DNA of 64,000 nucleotides from Arcticibacterium sp047623945 (lineage in GTDB: Bacteria; Bacteroidota; Bacteroidia; Cytophagales; Spirosomataceae), in assembly GCA_047623945.1 (NCBI GenBank), contig JBLHOT010000006.1, forward strand, positions 20,673-84,672, written 5' to 3'. Position numbers and translations under genes: made by a program. Of the stretch, positions 42,122 to 51,254 are shown one piece after another. How positions within the stretch are numbered: position 1 is the stretch's first letter; each line of letters begins with the position of its first letter. The notes beneath the pieces are model-generated. The model saw only the letters and a list, made by a program, of their open reading frames with translations, was not told the DNA's origin and did no database searches.

Positions 42122-42763
42122 ATGAGAGAAACATTACATCAATTTAACATCTATACACACATTCTTTTTGGAAGCCTGGCCATGCTGGTAGGCCTTTGGC
42201 CAATCTTTACACCCAAAGGAAAACGGAAGCATAAAAGAACAGGAAAGCTTTACCTTTTAATGGTCTGCGGTGTACTGGTTACCGCGTTATTTGGGGCCTT
42301 ATTTTTTGACTTTAGGCCATTTCTTTTTCTATTGACCATCCTTGTTTTCTATACCTCTTTTGTGGGTTATAGAACTTTAAAGCTTAAGGAGAGAAAGCCA
42401 GAAGTCATAGATAGACTAGTTAATGTTTTAGGCTTTAGTACGGTAGGCTTTTATTTCTTCCTATTTGATATAGATGCCGCGGCAATGAGTAAGCCCGTTG
42501 TTTATTCTACAGCTTTTGTCTTATTGTTACATGTGGTGTATGATTTTGGGAAGAATTTCTATAGCCAACAGTGGCTTAGGAGGACATGGCTAAATGATCA
42601 CATCATTAGAATTATTTCATCCTTTGGCGGATTAATATGTGCATTTGCTGGAAATGTACTTGATGAATCATACCAACCGTATAGCCAGACTTTACCTTCA
42701 GTAGTTGGTTATGTATTAATCGCGTATTTTATTTTTAAGTTTAGAAATTACTTGAACCCTTAA
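42122..42763 (+). CDS. DUF2306-like membrane protein
   Basis: A 213-residue integral membrane protein with six to seven helices. I take ATG 42122; the frame is open to a TTG at 42092, but the ATG gives the natural end MRETLHQFNIYTHILFGS. Conserved-looking histidines lie in or near helices (HILFGSLAML, KRKHKRTGKLY, LLHVVYDFG, NDHIIRII), as in DUF2306-like predicted membrane proteins. The function is unknown. It follows the AraC regulator in the same direction. Its stop shares a TTAA with that of the convergent SDR. Confidence 0.6.
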   Translation: MRETLHQFNIYTHILFGSLAMLVGLWPIFTPKGKRKHKRTGKLYLLMVCGVLVTALFGALFFDFRPFLFLLTILVFYTSFVGYRTLKLKERKPEVIDRLVNVLGFSTVGFYFFLFDIDAAAMSKPVVYSTAFVLLLHVVYDFGKNFYSQQWLRRTWLNDHIIRIISSFGGLICAFAGNVLDESYQPYSQTLPSVVGYVLIAYFIFKFRNYLNP

Positions 42764-43515
42764 AAGCCCTTACTGTTCCCGCCATCTACAGGAAGAGACA
42801 CAGAAGTAATGTAAGAAGAAGCATCCGAGGCTAAGAAAACTGCCGCGTTTCCTATGTCTTCTATCTTTCCCCAGCGATTCATGTGTATTTTATCAAAGGC
42901 TTTGTCTTTTCTGGCGGGGTCGGAGTTCATGGCCGTGAGCATCATATTGGTTTCTATAAAACCTGGGGCAATGGCGTTTACGCGTACATTGTCCTTGCCA
43001 AACTCGGAGGAGAAGGCCATCACTAAGCCTTCCACTCCTGTTTTAGATGCAGTATAAGAAACTACTCTGTCGATGCCATAATAGGCTGCCATACTTGATA
43101 TCATGATAATGGAGCCAGACTTACGAGTAGTCATGTTTTTTCCTACCTCTCTTGTCAATGCAAATACACCATAAAGGTTCGTTTGGATGATACGGTCAAA
43201 CTCTTCATTAGTGACTTCTAATGCTGGCTTCTTTTGGTTTACACCTGCATTATTGACAAGTATATCTATCGGCCCAATGCTACTTTCTATCTTATCTACA
43301 AGTAATGGAAGGCTATCGAGGTCTGTAATATCATTGACAAAATACTTGACATTCCCCCCTAACTTGTTGGCCGTTTCTTTCAATACGTCTTCTCGTCGGC
43401 CAGTGATTATAACCATAGCTCCAGCCTTTTCAAAGCACGTTGTTATGGCAAGGCCAATTCCGCTACCTCCTCCGGTAACTAGGGCTATTTTCCCTTCTAG
43501 TGAAAACTTGTTCAT
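42760..43515 (-). CDS. SDR oxidoreductase, probable fructuronate reductase (D-mannonate dehydrogenase)
   Basis: A 251-residue SDR with TGGGSGIG (14-21), NNAGVNQKK, catalytic serine in MISSMAA, and YTASK. Its start overlaps the uxuA stop by 4 bp. In hexuronate catabolism the step before mannonate dehydratase reduces fructuronate to mannonate, and in many Bacteroidota this is done by an SDR instead of the UxuB family. The role is inferred from this strict coupling; gluconate 5-dehydrogenase-like activity is the alternative. Confidence 0.82.
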   Translation of the reverse strand: MNKFSLEGKIALVTGGGSGIGLAITTCFEKAGAMVIITGRREDVLKETANKLGGNVKYFVNDITDLDSLPLLVDKIESSIGPIDILVNNAGVNQKKPALEVTNEEFDRIIQTNLYGVFALTREVGKNMTTRKSGSIIMISSMAAYYGIDRVVSYTASKTGVEGLVMAFSSEFGKDNVRVNAIAPGFIETNMMLTAMNSDPARKDKAFDKIHMNRWGKIEDIGNAAVFLASDASSYITSVSLPVDGGNSKGF

Positions 43516-44708
43516 GACAATTGTCTCTTTATAGCGACTTCCATTCCTCTCAACTCCGCTAGTCCTTTTAATCTGCCCATATAAGAGTAGCCCGGGTAAT
43601 ATTTTCTGTCGCTATCACTCAAAAAGTGATGACCATGATCTGGACGCATAGGTATAGCTGTGACCATTTCGTGGTTGTTTACTCTTCTTTTTTCTTCTTG
43701 TAACAGGGCTTCTATTACATCATAGAAGTCTACGTCCCCGTCCAAATGTGGGGCTTCATGGAAATTTCGGGAACCTACCTCACGTTTGGTAGTTCTTAAA
43801 TGAATGAAGTGAATTCTATTACCAAACTGTTGAATTATACTAACCAAATCATTGTCAGGTCTGACACCCAAAGAGCCGGTACAAAAAGTAAGGCCATTGG
43901 CCGGGTTATCAAAGGCGGCCATTAATTGACTAATGTCATTTTGTGTAGATAACACTCGGGGTAAACCTATGAGTGGTCTTGGCGGATCATCGGGATGAAT
44001 ACATAAATTCACACCAACTTCAGCAGCGACAGGTCCAACCTGTTGCATGAAGTAATAAAGGTTTTCTCTTAACTCTTTGTCGCCAATCTCGCCATATTCG
44101 TCTAGAAGTTGTTGGAAAGACTCTAAGGTGAATGCATCATCTGTGCCAGGTAAGCCCTGGAGAATTGCCGTTTTTAGTGTGGCAATATCTTCGTCGGTCA
44201 TCTCCTCGAATCTCGCTTTTGCCATTGCCTGAGTTTCTTTGTCATAATCGGCTTCGGCTCCTTTTCTTTTTAGAATAAGCAAATCGAAAGCTGCGAAATC
44301 TATATAAACAAATCGCAAAGCATAGGAACCATCGGGCATTTGATAAGCCAGCTGAGTTCTGGACCAGTCCAAAACGGGCATAAAATTATAACAGACTGTA
44401 GTTACTCCACATGCTGCTAAATTCCTCAATGAGGTTTTGTAGTTTTCTATGTATTTGGTTTTACCGTCTATTCCCTTTTTTATGTCTTCGTGCACGGGAA
44501 GGCTTTCTACGACATCCCAGGTTAGTGCAGAGAATTGGTCGTTGTCATTTTCAATGATCCCAATGCGTTCCTGGATGGCTCCTTTTGACCATGTATCTCC
44601 AACAGGAATTTGATGTAAAGCATTTACTACACCGGTGCAGCCGGCTTGGCGTAAATCCATTAAAGTGACTCCGTCGTTTGGTCCGTACCACCTCATTGTA
44701 TGTTTCAT
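43512..44708 (-). CDS. uxuA: Mannonate dehydratase
   Basis: A 398-residue metal-dependent enzyme that converts D-mannonate to 2-keto-3-deoxygluconate. Typical family segments: RWYGPNDGVTLMDLRQAGCTGVV at the start, CIHPDDPPRPLIGLPRV (the metal/His region, about 238-255), HLRTTKREV, FHEAPHLDGDVDFYDV and RPDHGHHF near 357. Length fits. It is transcribed divergently from a LacI-type regulator, with a candidate operator between, and is followed by a coupled SDR. kdgK and kdgA are not in the window. Confidence 0.95.
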   Translation of the reverse strand: MKHTMRWYGPNDGVTLMDLRQAGCTGVVNALHQIPVGDTWSKGAIQERIGIIENDNDQFSALTWDVVESLPVHEDIKKGIDGKTKYIENYKTSLRNLAACGVTTVCYNFMPVLDWSRTQLAYQMPDGSYALRFVYIDFAAFDLLILKRKGAEADYDKETQAMAKARFEEMTDEDIATLKTAILQGLPGTDDAFTLESFQQLLDEYGEIGDKELRENLYYFMQQVGPVAAEVGVNLCIHPDDPPRPLIGLPRVLSTQNDISQLMAAFDNPANGLTFCTGSLGVRPDNDLVSIIQQFGNRIHFIHLRTTKREVGSRNFHEAPHLDGDVDFYDVIEALLQEEKRRVNNHEMVTAIPMRPDHGHHFLSDSDRKYYPGYSYMGRLKGLAELRGMEVAIKRQLS

Positions 44709-44798
44709 GTAATCTCTTTAAGTGAGTTTAAAATTCTGCCCTAGAAATATCAATCGACTAGGAGCATAGCTGGGTAAATATACAAACTATTAAAAAAT

Positions 44799-44814
44799 TT
44801 CAACCGATTGCATA
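44799..44814. promoter_or_regulatory. Candidate LacI-family operator between uxuA and the regulator
   Basis: CAACCGATTG (44801-44810) is an imperfect palindrome with 8 of 10 positions symmetric around a central CpG-containing core, as in LacI/GalR operators. A related half-site, CAATCGA, lies about 50 bp away (near 44750). Both are in the 162-bp divergent spacer. Confidence 0.4.
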
Positions 44815-44870
44815 AAAAAGGCTTTTTAGAATATTCCTTACTTTTGATAGAATTAACGACTATCCTTTTG

Positions 44871-45890
44871 ATGAAAAAAGAGATTACCATTTATGATATC
44901 GCTGATCAGCTCAATATTTCACCTTCTACGGTGAGCAGAGCACTTAATGACCATCCCGCTATCAATGAAAGGACCAAAGAGCGTATTAATAAAATGGCTT
45001 TGGAAATGGGATATAGATCCAACTTATTTGCTAAAAACCTGCAGGCTCAGTCTACGATGACTATTGGCGTGATAGTGCCCAAGCTAGATTCATATTTTAT
45101 GGCTACCGTATTGGCTGGTATGGAAAAAGAAGCAAGTAAGGCAGGTTATAACCTTTTGATAACGCAATCCTTAGAGTCGCTAGCTAAAGAGATCGCCAAT
45201 GCTGGGACTATGTTTAAACAAAGGGTGGATGGCTTGTTGGTTTCAACAACGGTCGGTTCTGAAAAAGTCACGCATTTTGACCCTTTCTTAGCGAAAGGGG
45301 TTCCTACACTATTCTTTGATGGGGTTTTTGATTTTGGCAAGGCTCCCAAAATTGTGATTGATAATGAGAAGGCTGGTTATGAAGCCACAAAACACTTGAT
45401 CGAGCAAGATTGTAAAAGTATTTACCATATCACGGGTGAGATAAAGAGAAAGGTTTATCATGATAGGTTTCACGGTTATTTAAAGGCTCTTAAAGAATAT
45501 GATTTGCCTTTTAATGAGGATATGCTTTTTGTAGATAGTTTGAGCATTGACAGAAGCTATGAGTTGAGTCAGTATTTACACAAAGCCACTTTAAAGCCAG
45601 ATGGGGTTTTTGTTACCAATGACTCCTGTGCTGCGTCACTCATGACAGGTCTAAAGAAAATGGGTTATCGTGTACCAGAAGATATTGCTATTATTGGTTT
45701 TAACGACGACCCCATCACAAGAATAGTAGAGCCCAAACTAAGTACTATACATTATCCAGGAGAAGAAATGGGAGAAATAGCGGCTAAAAGTCTGATTAGC
45801 CATTTGAACAAAGATTTAGACTTTGAGATGACAAATAAAATCATTTTAAGGCATGATTTAATTGTGCGAGACTCCACCCGGAAGAAGTAA
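44871..45890 (+). CDS. LacI family transcriptional regulator
   Basis: A 339-residue regulator. I place the start at ATG 44871 (MKKEITIYDIAD), because the family begins with this helix; the frame upstream to 44808 would overlap the putative operator. The helix-turn-helix is TIYDIADQLNISPSTVSRALNDHPAINERTKERI (6-39), followed by the hinge and a periplasmic-binding-type sugar domain (TIGVIVPKLDSYFMATVLAGM; IIGFNDDPITRIV). It is divergent from uxuA and its coupled SDR, which it probably controls in response to a hexuronate or its metabolite. Its stop codon region overlaps the end of queA by 33 bp. Confidence 0.9.
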   Translation: MKKEITIYDIADQLNISPSTVSRALNDHPAINERTKERINKMALEMGYRSNLFAKNLQAQSTMTIGVIVPKLDSYFMATVLAGMEKEASKAGYNLLITQSLESLAKEIANAGTMFKQRVDGLLVSTTVGSEKVTHFDPFLAKGVPTLFFDGVFDFGKAPKIVIDNEKAGYEATKHLIEQDCKSIYHITGEIKRKVYHDRFHGYLKALKEYDLPFNEDMLFVDSLSIDRSYELSQYLHKATLKPDGVFVTNDSCAASLMTGLKKMGYRVPEDIAIIGFNDDPITRIVEPKLSTIHYPGEEMGEIAAKSLISHLNKDLDFEMTNKIILRHDLIVRDSTRKK

Positions 45891-47093
45891 ACTGGAGTCT
45901 CCGTAGCTTAAGAATCGGTAATCATTTTGAAGTGCAAAGTCATATACTTCTTTCCATTTATCTCCTATAAGAGCTGATATTAGCAGAAGTAGGGTAGACT
46001 TAGGCTGATGAAAGTTGGTAATAATTCCTTCACAAATCTTAAACTCATAAGTAGGGAAAATATAAATTTCCGTATCTCCAATAAGCTCTTCTATTTGCCT
46101 ATTTTTCATGTAGATCAGTATGGCCTCTAAGGCCACCTTTTTTGAAGGCAAGTCTTGGCTTTGGTCTTGATAAGGATCCAGTTTTTCTATTTTGAAGTCT
46201 ATTTCTTTCGTCGCAGACTTTAATAGCTTTTGACCAAACCAGTACAAGCTCTCCAAAGAACGCATAGAGGTGGTTCCAACGGGAATGATTGGCCCAGTAG
46301 ATTGAGCTAGTTTTTCAATAAATGACTTACTGAATACAATTTGTTCGGAATGCATATGATGCTCTAACGCATTCTCTGTTTTTACAGGCTGAAAGGTGCC
46401 TGCTCCCACATGTAGCGTAATGAATGAGTGATCCATCCCAGCACTTTTTAAACTTGCAAAGGTATCTTTCGAAAAATGGAGGCCAGCTGTAGGTGCGGCC
46501 ACTGCTCCATCATGTTCAGAGTACACAGTTTGGTAGGTGTCTAGATCCTGTTCTTCGGTTTCTCGGTTTAAATAAGGGGGGAGAGGAATTTGTCCAAAGG
46601 TTTTAACGAGTTCAGCAAAGCTCACACCTCCTGTCCATCTGAAATGAACGAGGTTATTATCCTTGACCTCAAGGCTAGCCTTAACATTGATTTCTAGATC
46701 ATTTTCGCCTAATAGGTTCAGTTCTAAGGTTTCGCCTTTCCACTTTTTCTTATTCCCAATCATGCACTTCCAGGTACTTTCTTGAGTAGATTCCATGACT
46801 TGAGAAACGATATTGCTCGGGAAAACAGGATCTAATAGAAATATTTCTATCAAAGCTCCAGTTTGTTTTCTGAAGAATAAACGGGCAGGAATTACCTTAG
46901 TATTATTAAAAATCAGATGTGCGTTTTTGGGAAGATGATCTGATAAGGAGGTAAAAGGAGTATTGGTAATTTCTCCCTTCTTATAAATTAAGAGCTTAGA
47001 TGAGTCACGAGGACTGACCGGATATTTAGCTATGCGATGTTCTCCGAGGTCGTAGTGATAATCCTGAATCTTTATTTCCGGTAATTTTTTCAA
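45858..47093 (-). CDS. queA: S-adenosylmethionine:tRNA ribosyltransferase-isomerase
   Basis: A 411-residue QueA-family enzyme that transfers the ribosyl part of SAM to make epoxyqueuosine in tRNA. Characteristic segments: RIAKYPVSPRDSSKLLIY, FNNTKVIPARLF, TYQTVYSEHDGAVAAPTAGLHFS, FITLHVGAGTFQPVKTENALEHHMHSE, GTTSMRSLESLYW and ITNFHQPKSTLLLLISA. I choose a TTG start at 47093: the stop of the upstream gene overlaps it as TTGA, and the open frame beyond runs through that gene. The last 8 residues extend past the usual end. The C-terminus overlaps the convergent lacI gene by 33 bp. Confidence 0.85.
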   Translation of the reverse strand: MKKLPEIKIQDYHYDLGEHRIAKYPVSPRDSSKLLIYKKGEITNTPFTSLSDHLPKNAHLIFNNTKVIPARLFFRKQTGALIEIFLLDPVFPSNIVSQVMESTQESTWKCMIGNKKKWKGETLELNLLGENDLEINVKASLEVKDNNLVHFRWTGGVSFAELVKTFGQIPLPPYLNRETEEQDLDTYQTVYSEHDGAVAAPTAGLHFSKDTFASLKSAGMDHSFITLHVGAGTFQPVKTENALEHHMHSEQIVFSKSFIEKLAQSTGPIIPVGTTSMRSLESLYWFGQKLLKSATKEIDFKIEKLDPYQDQSQDLPSKKVALEAILIYMKNRQIEELIGDTEIYIFPTYEFKICEGIITNFHQPKSTLLLLISALIGDKWKEVYDFALQNDYRFLSYGDSSLLLPGGVSHN

Positions 47094-47587
47094 CTTTCTG
47101 ACGGAGGACTTAGCAGAATTCTTAGTGGGACAGAGAATAGAATGACCATGAAGATTATAGCTCCCGCTATAAGAAACCAAGTGTAATCCCTATCCAAGTT
47201 TTTGGAGACTTCTTTGTTTACTGTCTGTAAACCAAGCAGCACAAAAACTAAGTATGTGTTTACAAAAGCCGGTATGGCGTCTAACCAACCAGAGATGATG
47301 AGTTTTAGCTTTTCTTCGTGCTTTGACCAGGGATTGGCCTTTAATATACTGTTAAAATCAATTTTGGCAATTTGATTTTTCACAAGGCCAAACAATAGGT
47401 TTAAACCAACAATGATGACCACCGAGACATAAAAGAAAGTTTGTTTATCTATGAAACCGACAGGCCTGCCCGCACCATTATGTTTAAAGGCTATAGAATC
47501 GGGTAAGCCTAGGTAACAGAACAGTAAGAGACCTAGTAGAAACAAGAAGGAGGCTTTTCGCCAGTAATTGAAGAATATGCTATACAT
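47090..47587 (-). CDS. Unknown four-helix membrane protein
   Basis: A 165-residue membrane protein with helices near 11-28, 48-66, 103-121 and 137-157. No motif is recognised. It carries basic ends and a soluble segment (KIDFNSILKANPWSKHEEKLK). Its stop overlaps the queA TTG start as TTGA, so QueA synthesis may depend on its translation. A perfect -7 element lies 42 bp upstream. There is no evident link to tRNA modification. Confidence 0.6.
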   Translation of the reverse strand: MYSIFFNYWRKASFLFLLGLLLFCYLGLPDSIAFKHNGAGRPVGFIDKQTFFYVSVVIIVGLNLLFGLVKNQIAKIDFNSILKANPWSKHEEKLKLIISGWLDAIPAFVNTYLVFVLLGLQTVNKEVSKNLDRDYTWFLIAGAIIFMVILFSVPLRILLSPPSES

Positions 47588-47628
47588 TCTAAAAGCCGGA
47601 ATTTCTTGCGGCTGTGTTTATTTGGGTG

Positions 47629-47636
47629 CAAATTTA
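47629..47636 (-). promoter_or_regulatory. Promoter (-7 element) of the membrane protein-queA pair
   Basis: TAAATTTG on the minus strand, a perfect match, 42 bp before the start of the membrane protein gene. The -33 region is AT-rich without a clear TTG. Confidence 0.4.
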
Positions 47637-47754
47637 AACTTGGATTTTTTAAGTTTCTTATTTTAACGCGGCTTTCTGTAGATTTCTAAACAAATGAACT
47701 ACTTAGTGGCCTTTTAATGGCACCTATATCGGATTCTTAACTAAATGAATATCA

Positions 47755-48309
47755 ATGGCTAAAATATACACAAAAACAGGTGACACAGGTACTACTTCTC
47801 TTATAGGAGGTACTCGGATTAGTAAAGGAGAATTAAAGATAGAGGCTTACGGAACCATAGATGAATTGAATTCTTGGATAGGTATGTTAAGAGACATTAG
47901 CGAGGCTGATTCTAGAAGAGAACTTCTTAAAGAAGTTCAGGATAGGCTATTTACTATTGGAGCAGAAATGGCATCAGAGGCAGATAAAGGGTCAAAGAAA
48001 CTTCCAGATTTAAAGGAAAGCGACATTGATTTATTAGAAGAGGCTATTGACAGCATGAATGACAATCTGCCTAGTTTAAAGCATTTCGTCTTGCCTGGAG
48101 GCCATCAACACGTTTCTTATGCTCATATAGCCAGAACGGTTTCTAGAAGGGCGGAAAGGTGTGCCATTCGGCTCCATGATGAGGAGGGTCTAAACTTCCT
48201 TATAATCAAATACCTAAATCGTCTTTCAGATTATCTTTTTGTGCTTTCTCGCATGGTAGGCAAAGAACTAAATGCTGAGGAGGTTAAATGGGTTCCGAGA
48301 ATGTCCTAA
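47755..48309 (+). CDS. ATP:cob(I)alamin adenosyltransferase (PduO type)
   Basis: A 184-residue trimeric enzyme that makes adenosylcobalamin. Conserved features: KIYTKTGDTGTTSLIGGTRISK (3-24) and the ATP-binding late segment VSRRAERCAIRL with the conserved Arg/Glu. Length is typical of PduO. No cobalamin riboswitch or B12-dependent enzyme is seen around it in the window. Its stop shares the tetranucleotide CTAA with the stop of the convergent comEC gene. Confidence 0.93.
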   Translation: MAKIYTKTGDTGTTSLIGGTRISKGELKIEAYGTIDELNSWIGMLRDISEADSRRELLKEVQDRLFTIGAEMASEADKGSKKLPDLKESDIDLLEEAIDSMNDNLPSLKHFVLPGGHQHVSYAHIARTVSRRAERCAIRLHDEEGLNFLIIKYLNRLSDYLFVLSRMVGKELNAEEVKWVPRMS

Positions 48310-50330
48310 AGGGGATAGATAATTCCACCAGTTTGGTATAATGAAATAAATGGAACGTCTAAAGAGTCTGCTTGTGATTGAATACTTACCACTCTGTACT
48401 TGGAGTTGGTATCATCTAGAATTAATTCTTTTGGATATGAGTCAAGTTGCTTTTCAAGGTTATAAAGGGCGTTGTTTGAAACCAAAATGTAGTCAAACTT
48501 GTCTTTGATTTTTCCTTTAACATACTTCTGAATCCAAAGATATTTCTTTTCATCTAAAGTGAATTCCAGCATACCCTTATCTGCTAAAGGGGCCTTTATT
48601 TCATAATGCTGTATGCCTCTATTGTCATAATAGTTTTTTAGGTGGAAATCATAAGCTCTAGGGTTTGCTTTGGTGGCGGAGTCGGTCAAAAATATCGCAG
48701 ATTTTGAATCTATTAGACTAAACCCAGAAGACCTAGGAATGAAATGGAAAGCGACTTCTTTTTGACTTTTCTGTTTAAAGTCTTTGTGAATATTTGAGAC
48801 TGAAAGCCCTATTAGGATAACCAGGCCAATGTAAAGGTACCTTGGACGTTTTTTGAGGAAGAAAAGGATGCACATGAAAAGGAAAAAGAAGAGAGCAATC
48901 ACTTCAACTATTGAAATAGAGAATCCGCCTAGTTTAGAGTGCGGTAGGGCAGCAATAAGGAAAATGCTTTTGTTTAGCCCGAATAGCGTGATCTTAAAAA
49001 ACATCAAGATAAAATCTGACACAAGAGGTAGCCAAGAAAGAAGTAGAAACGGGATTCCTAGGAATAAAACACCCATACTGAAAACGGTAACAAGGGGATT
49101 TGTAAGTAAGAAATAACTAGGGAACTGGTGGAAATAGTAAATGCTCAAAGGAAATGTAAATAACTGGGCAGATACAGAAACGATGGTTATTTGATATAGT
49201 TTGGCGATTAGCCAGCTCTTTGGTTCGTAGAGTTTGTTGAGATAAGGGAAAAGATAAATTATCCCGAATATGGCTAGGTAAGATAACTGAAAACCAACTT
49301 CAAAAAGCCAGAAAGGCTCAATTAGCAATAAGATAAATGCGGAGGCAGCCAATACGTTGATACTGTTTTTGTCTCTTAAGAATAAGCTCCCTACTTGGAA
49401 AAGACTAAACATAAGGGTGGCTCTAGTGACACTTGGTGACATACCAGTAAAGAGGGCATATATCCAAAGCAGCGAAATGGTGATAATACCGTAGAGCCAC
49501 ATCGTTTTCTTCCTTCTATTGAGAAAACCAAATATCACGTTTAGCATCATCATTAAAATCCCTACGTGAAGACCAGAAACAGCCAGAATGTGGATGGCAC
49601 CCGCTGTAGCGTAGGCATCCCTGGTGGTATGGTCTAGTTCATCTTTGGTGCCAAGTAGCATGGCTTCTGCTACTGCGAGGTCGGCCTTTTCCGTAAGGTT
49701 GGCTTTGAGCGTTTGACTAGCTAATTCACTGAAATCATAGGCCCACTGGATGATTTTATATTTCGGGTTGTAGCCCATTTTTTGGTAATCATCCTGTCTT
49801 AAAAAGTGGTGGCTTTCTATACCTCTGTGAGAAAGAAATTTTTTGTAATCAAACTCAAAAGGGTTTTTAGGGCCTTCTATTTCTCTAGGGGCTCCATTGA
49901 TTAAAAAGACATCACCGTAAACAGGCCTTTCTCCTTCGTTTGTAAAATAAAGAAGAACTTCGTCATTTATGGAATACCAAACAGAGTCGCTTTTAAACTT
50001 ATAAACTTCACCTAGGACCTTATAAGACTTGGGCTTGGTTTCTGTGGCAGAATTAATCCTGACTAGGTAGCCTTGTGTGTTTGGTGGATATTCGTTTAAA
50101 ACTTGCTTGGCCTTAAAGGCAGAAAACCAACCGAGGCAAACAACGAAAAGATAGATACCTAAGGTGTGAAAAACCCTTTTCTTAAGAAGCAGTCCTACGC
50201 CAAATAATAGAACAGAACAAACGGCTAAAGTTAATGCGGTGGCCGTAGTAAAGAGGGCATATTCATAGAATAGAATACCCGGAATAAGGAACAAAACCAA
50301 ACGCAAAATAGGATAAGATTTCAGTTCCAT
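48306..50330 (-). CDS. comEC: ComEC/Rec2-type DNA uptake channel protein
   Basis: A 674-residue polytopic membrane protein. The N-terminal DUF4131 region (1-200) has three helices and a beta domain (GDVFLINGAPREIEGPKNPFEFDYKKFLSHRGI). The competence domain follows (AVSGLHVGILMMMLN, about 252-266, then about eight helices with TGMSPSVTRATLM). The C-terminal 150 residues replace the metallo-beta-lactamase domain of longer ComEC forms and have no HxHxDH motif, which is usual for Bacteroidota. It would transport single-stranded DNA across the inner membrane. Other competence genes are not in the window. Confidence 0.9.
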   Translation of the reverse strand: MELKSYPILRLVLFLIPGILFYEYALFTTATALTLAVCSVLLFGVGLLLKKRVFHTLGIYLFVVCLGWFSAFKAKQVLNEYPPNTQGYLVRINSATETKPKSYKVLGEVYKFKSDSVWYSINDEVLLYFTNEGERPVYGDVFLINGAPREIEGPKNPFEFDYKKFLSHRGIESHHFLRQDDYQKMGYNPKYKIIQWAYDFSELASQTLKANLTEKADLAVAEAMLLGTKDELDHTTRDAYATAGAIHILAVSGLHVGILMMMLNVIFGFLNRRKKTMWLYGIITISLLWIYALFTGMSPSVTRATLMFSLFQVGSLFLRDKNSINVLAASAFILLLIEPFWLFEVGFQLSYLAIFGIIYLFPYLNKLYEPKSWLIAKLYQITIVSVSAQLFTFPLSIYYFHQFPSYFLLTNPLVTVFSMGVLFLGIPFLLLSWLPLVSDFILMFFKITLFGLNKSIFLIAALPHSKLGGFSISIVEVIALFFFLFMCILFFLKKRPRYLYIGLVILIGLSVSNIHKDFKQKSQKEVAFHFIPRSSGFSLIDSKSAIFLTDSATKANPRAYDFHLKNYYDNRGIQHYEIKAPLADKGMLEFTLDEKKYLWIQKYVKGKIKDKFDYILVSNNALYNLEKQLDSYPKELILDDTNSKYRVVSIQSQADSLDVPFISLYQTGGIIYPL

Positions 50331-50365
50331 GTGTTTGTTAGTGGGATTACATTTGGGACGGTATC

Positions 50366-51184
50366 CTAGCCATAACTTTCTTTTTGGCTAGGGAAGTCGC
50401 CTGATTTTACATCTTTGATATACCCCGTGAAGGCATTCGTCATTTCAGTATGGAGGTCGGCATACCTTCTTAGGAATCTTGGACTAAAATCCTTATTGAT
50501 GCCCAACATGTCATGGATTACCAGAATTTGGCCATCACAGCCATTTCCTGCCCCAATGCCTATGGTTGGAATATCAATAGAGGCTGTTACTTTAGCAGCA
50601 AGTCTCCTTGGGATTTTCTCTAAAACTACTCCGAAGCAACCTAAGTCATTCAATAGTTTGGCGTTAGATTTAAGTAAATCAGCTTCCTCGTCGTCCTTTG
50701 CTCTTACCGTATAAGTTCCAAATTTATAAATAGACTGTGGCGTGAGTCCAAGGTGCCCCATAACGGGTATACCGGCACTTAAAACTCTAGAAACAGATTC
50801 TTCTATTTCCTTGCCTCCTTCCATTTTTACGGCATGAGCACCAGACTCTTTCATGATTTTGATGGCCGACTTAAGGGCTTGGGTAGAATTCCCTTGGTAG
50901 CTTCCAAATGGTAAATCTACCACTACAAGGGCCCTTTTAACTGCACGAATCACGCCTTGAGCATGATATATCATTTGGTCTAGAGTAATTGGGAGAGTAG
51001 TTTCATGACCCGCCATAACATTTGACGCAGAATCACCTACCAAAATAAGCTCAATGCCTGCAGCATCTACTAAAGCCGCCATGGAATAATCGTAAGCTGT
51101 GAGGCAGGCTATTTTATCGCCCTTCTGCTTCATGCTTTGAAGAATGTTGGTGGTAATTCGTTTGACGTCAGAATGTACAGACAT
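50366..51184 (-). CDS. panB: 3-methyl-2-oxobutanoate hydroxymethyltransferase
   Basis: A 272-residue enzyme that makes ketopantoate in pantothenate synthesis. Diagnostic parts: CLTAYDYSMAALVDAAGIELILVGDS (the metal-ligand D in VGDS near 51), DLPFGSYQ, AVKMEGG, GHLGLTPQS, and GIGAGNGCDGQILVIHDMLG. Length is normal. Its substrate 2-ketoisovalerate comes from the ilv pathway encoded at 11452-17048. It stands between comEC and envC, with 35- and 70-bp gaps. Confidence 0.96.
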   Translation of the reverse strand: MSVHSDVKRITTNILQSMKQKGDKIACLTAYDYSMAALVDAAGIELILVGDSASNVMAGHETTLPITLDQMIYHAQGVIRAVKRALVVVDLPFGSYQGNSTQALKSAIKIMKESGAHAVKMEGGKEIEESVSRVLSAGIPVMGHLGLTPQSIYKFGTYTVRAKDDEEADLLKSNAKLLNDLGCFGVVLEKIPRRLAAKVTASIDIPTIGIGAGNGCDGQILVIHDMLGINKDFSPRFLRRYADLHTEMTNAFTGYIKDVKSGDFPSQKESYG

Positions 51185-51254
51185 TTGATAATTTAAATTT
51201 TAATGAAGATTGATGAAATTTTGTTGGTTTGCAAGTTTGCAGCTTAGCTATCCG

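Noticed and set aside
43187..43534. 115-codon plus-strand ORF
   Set aside because: Antisense shadow of the SDR next to uxuA.
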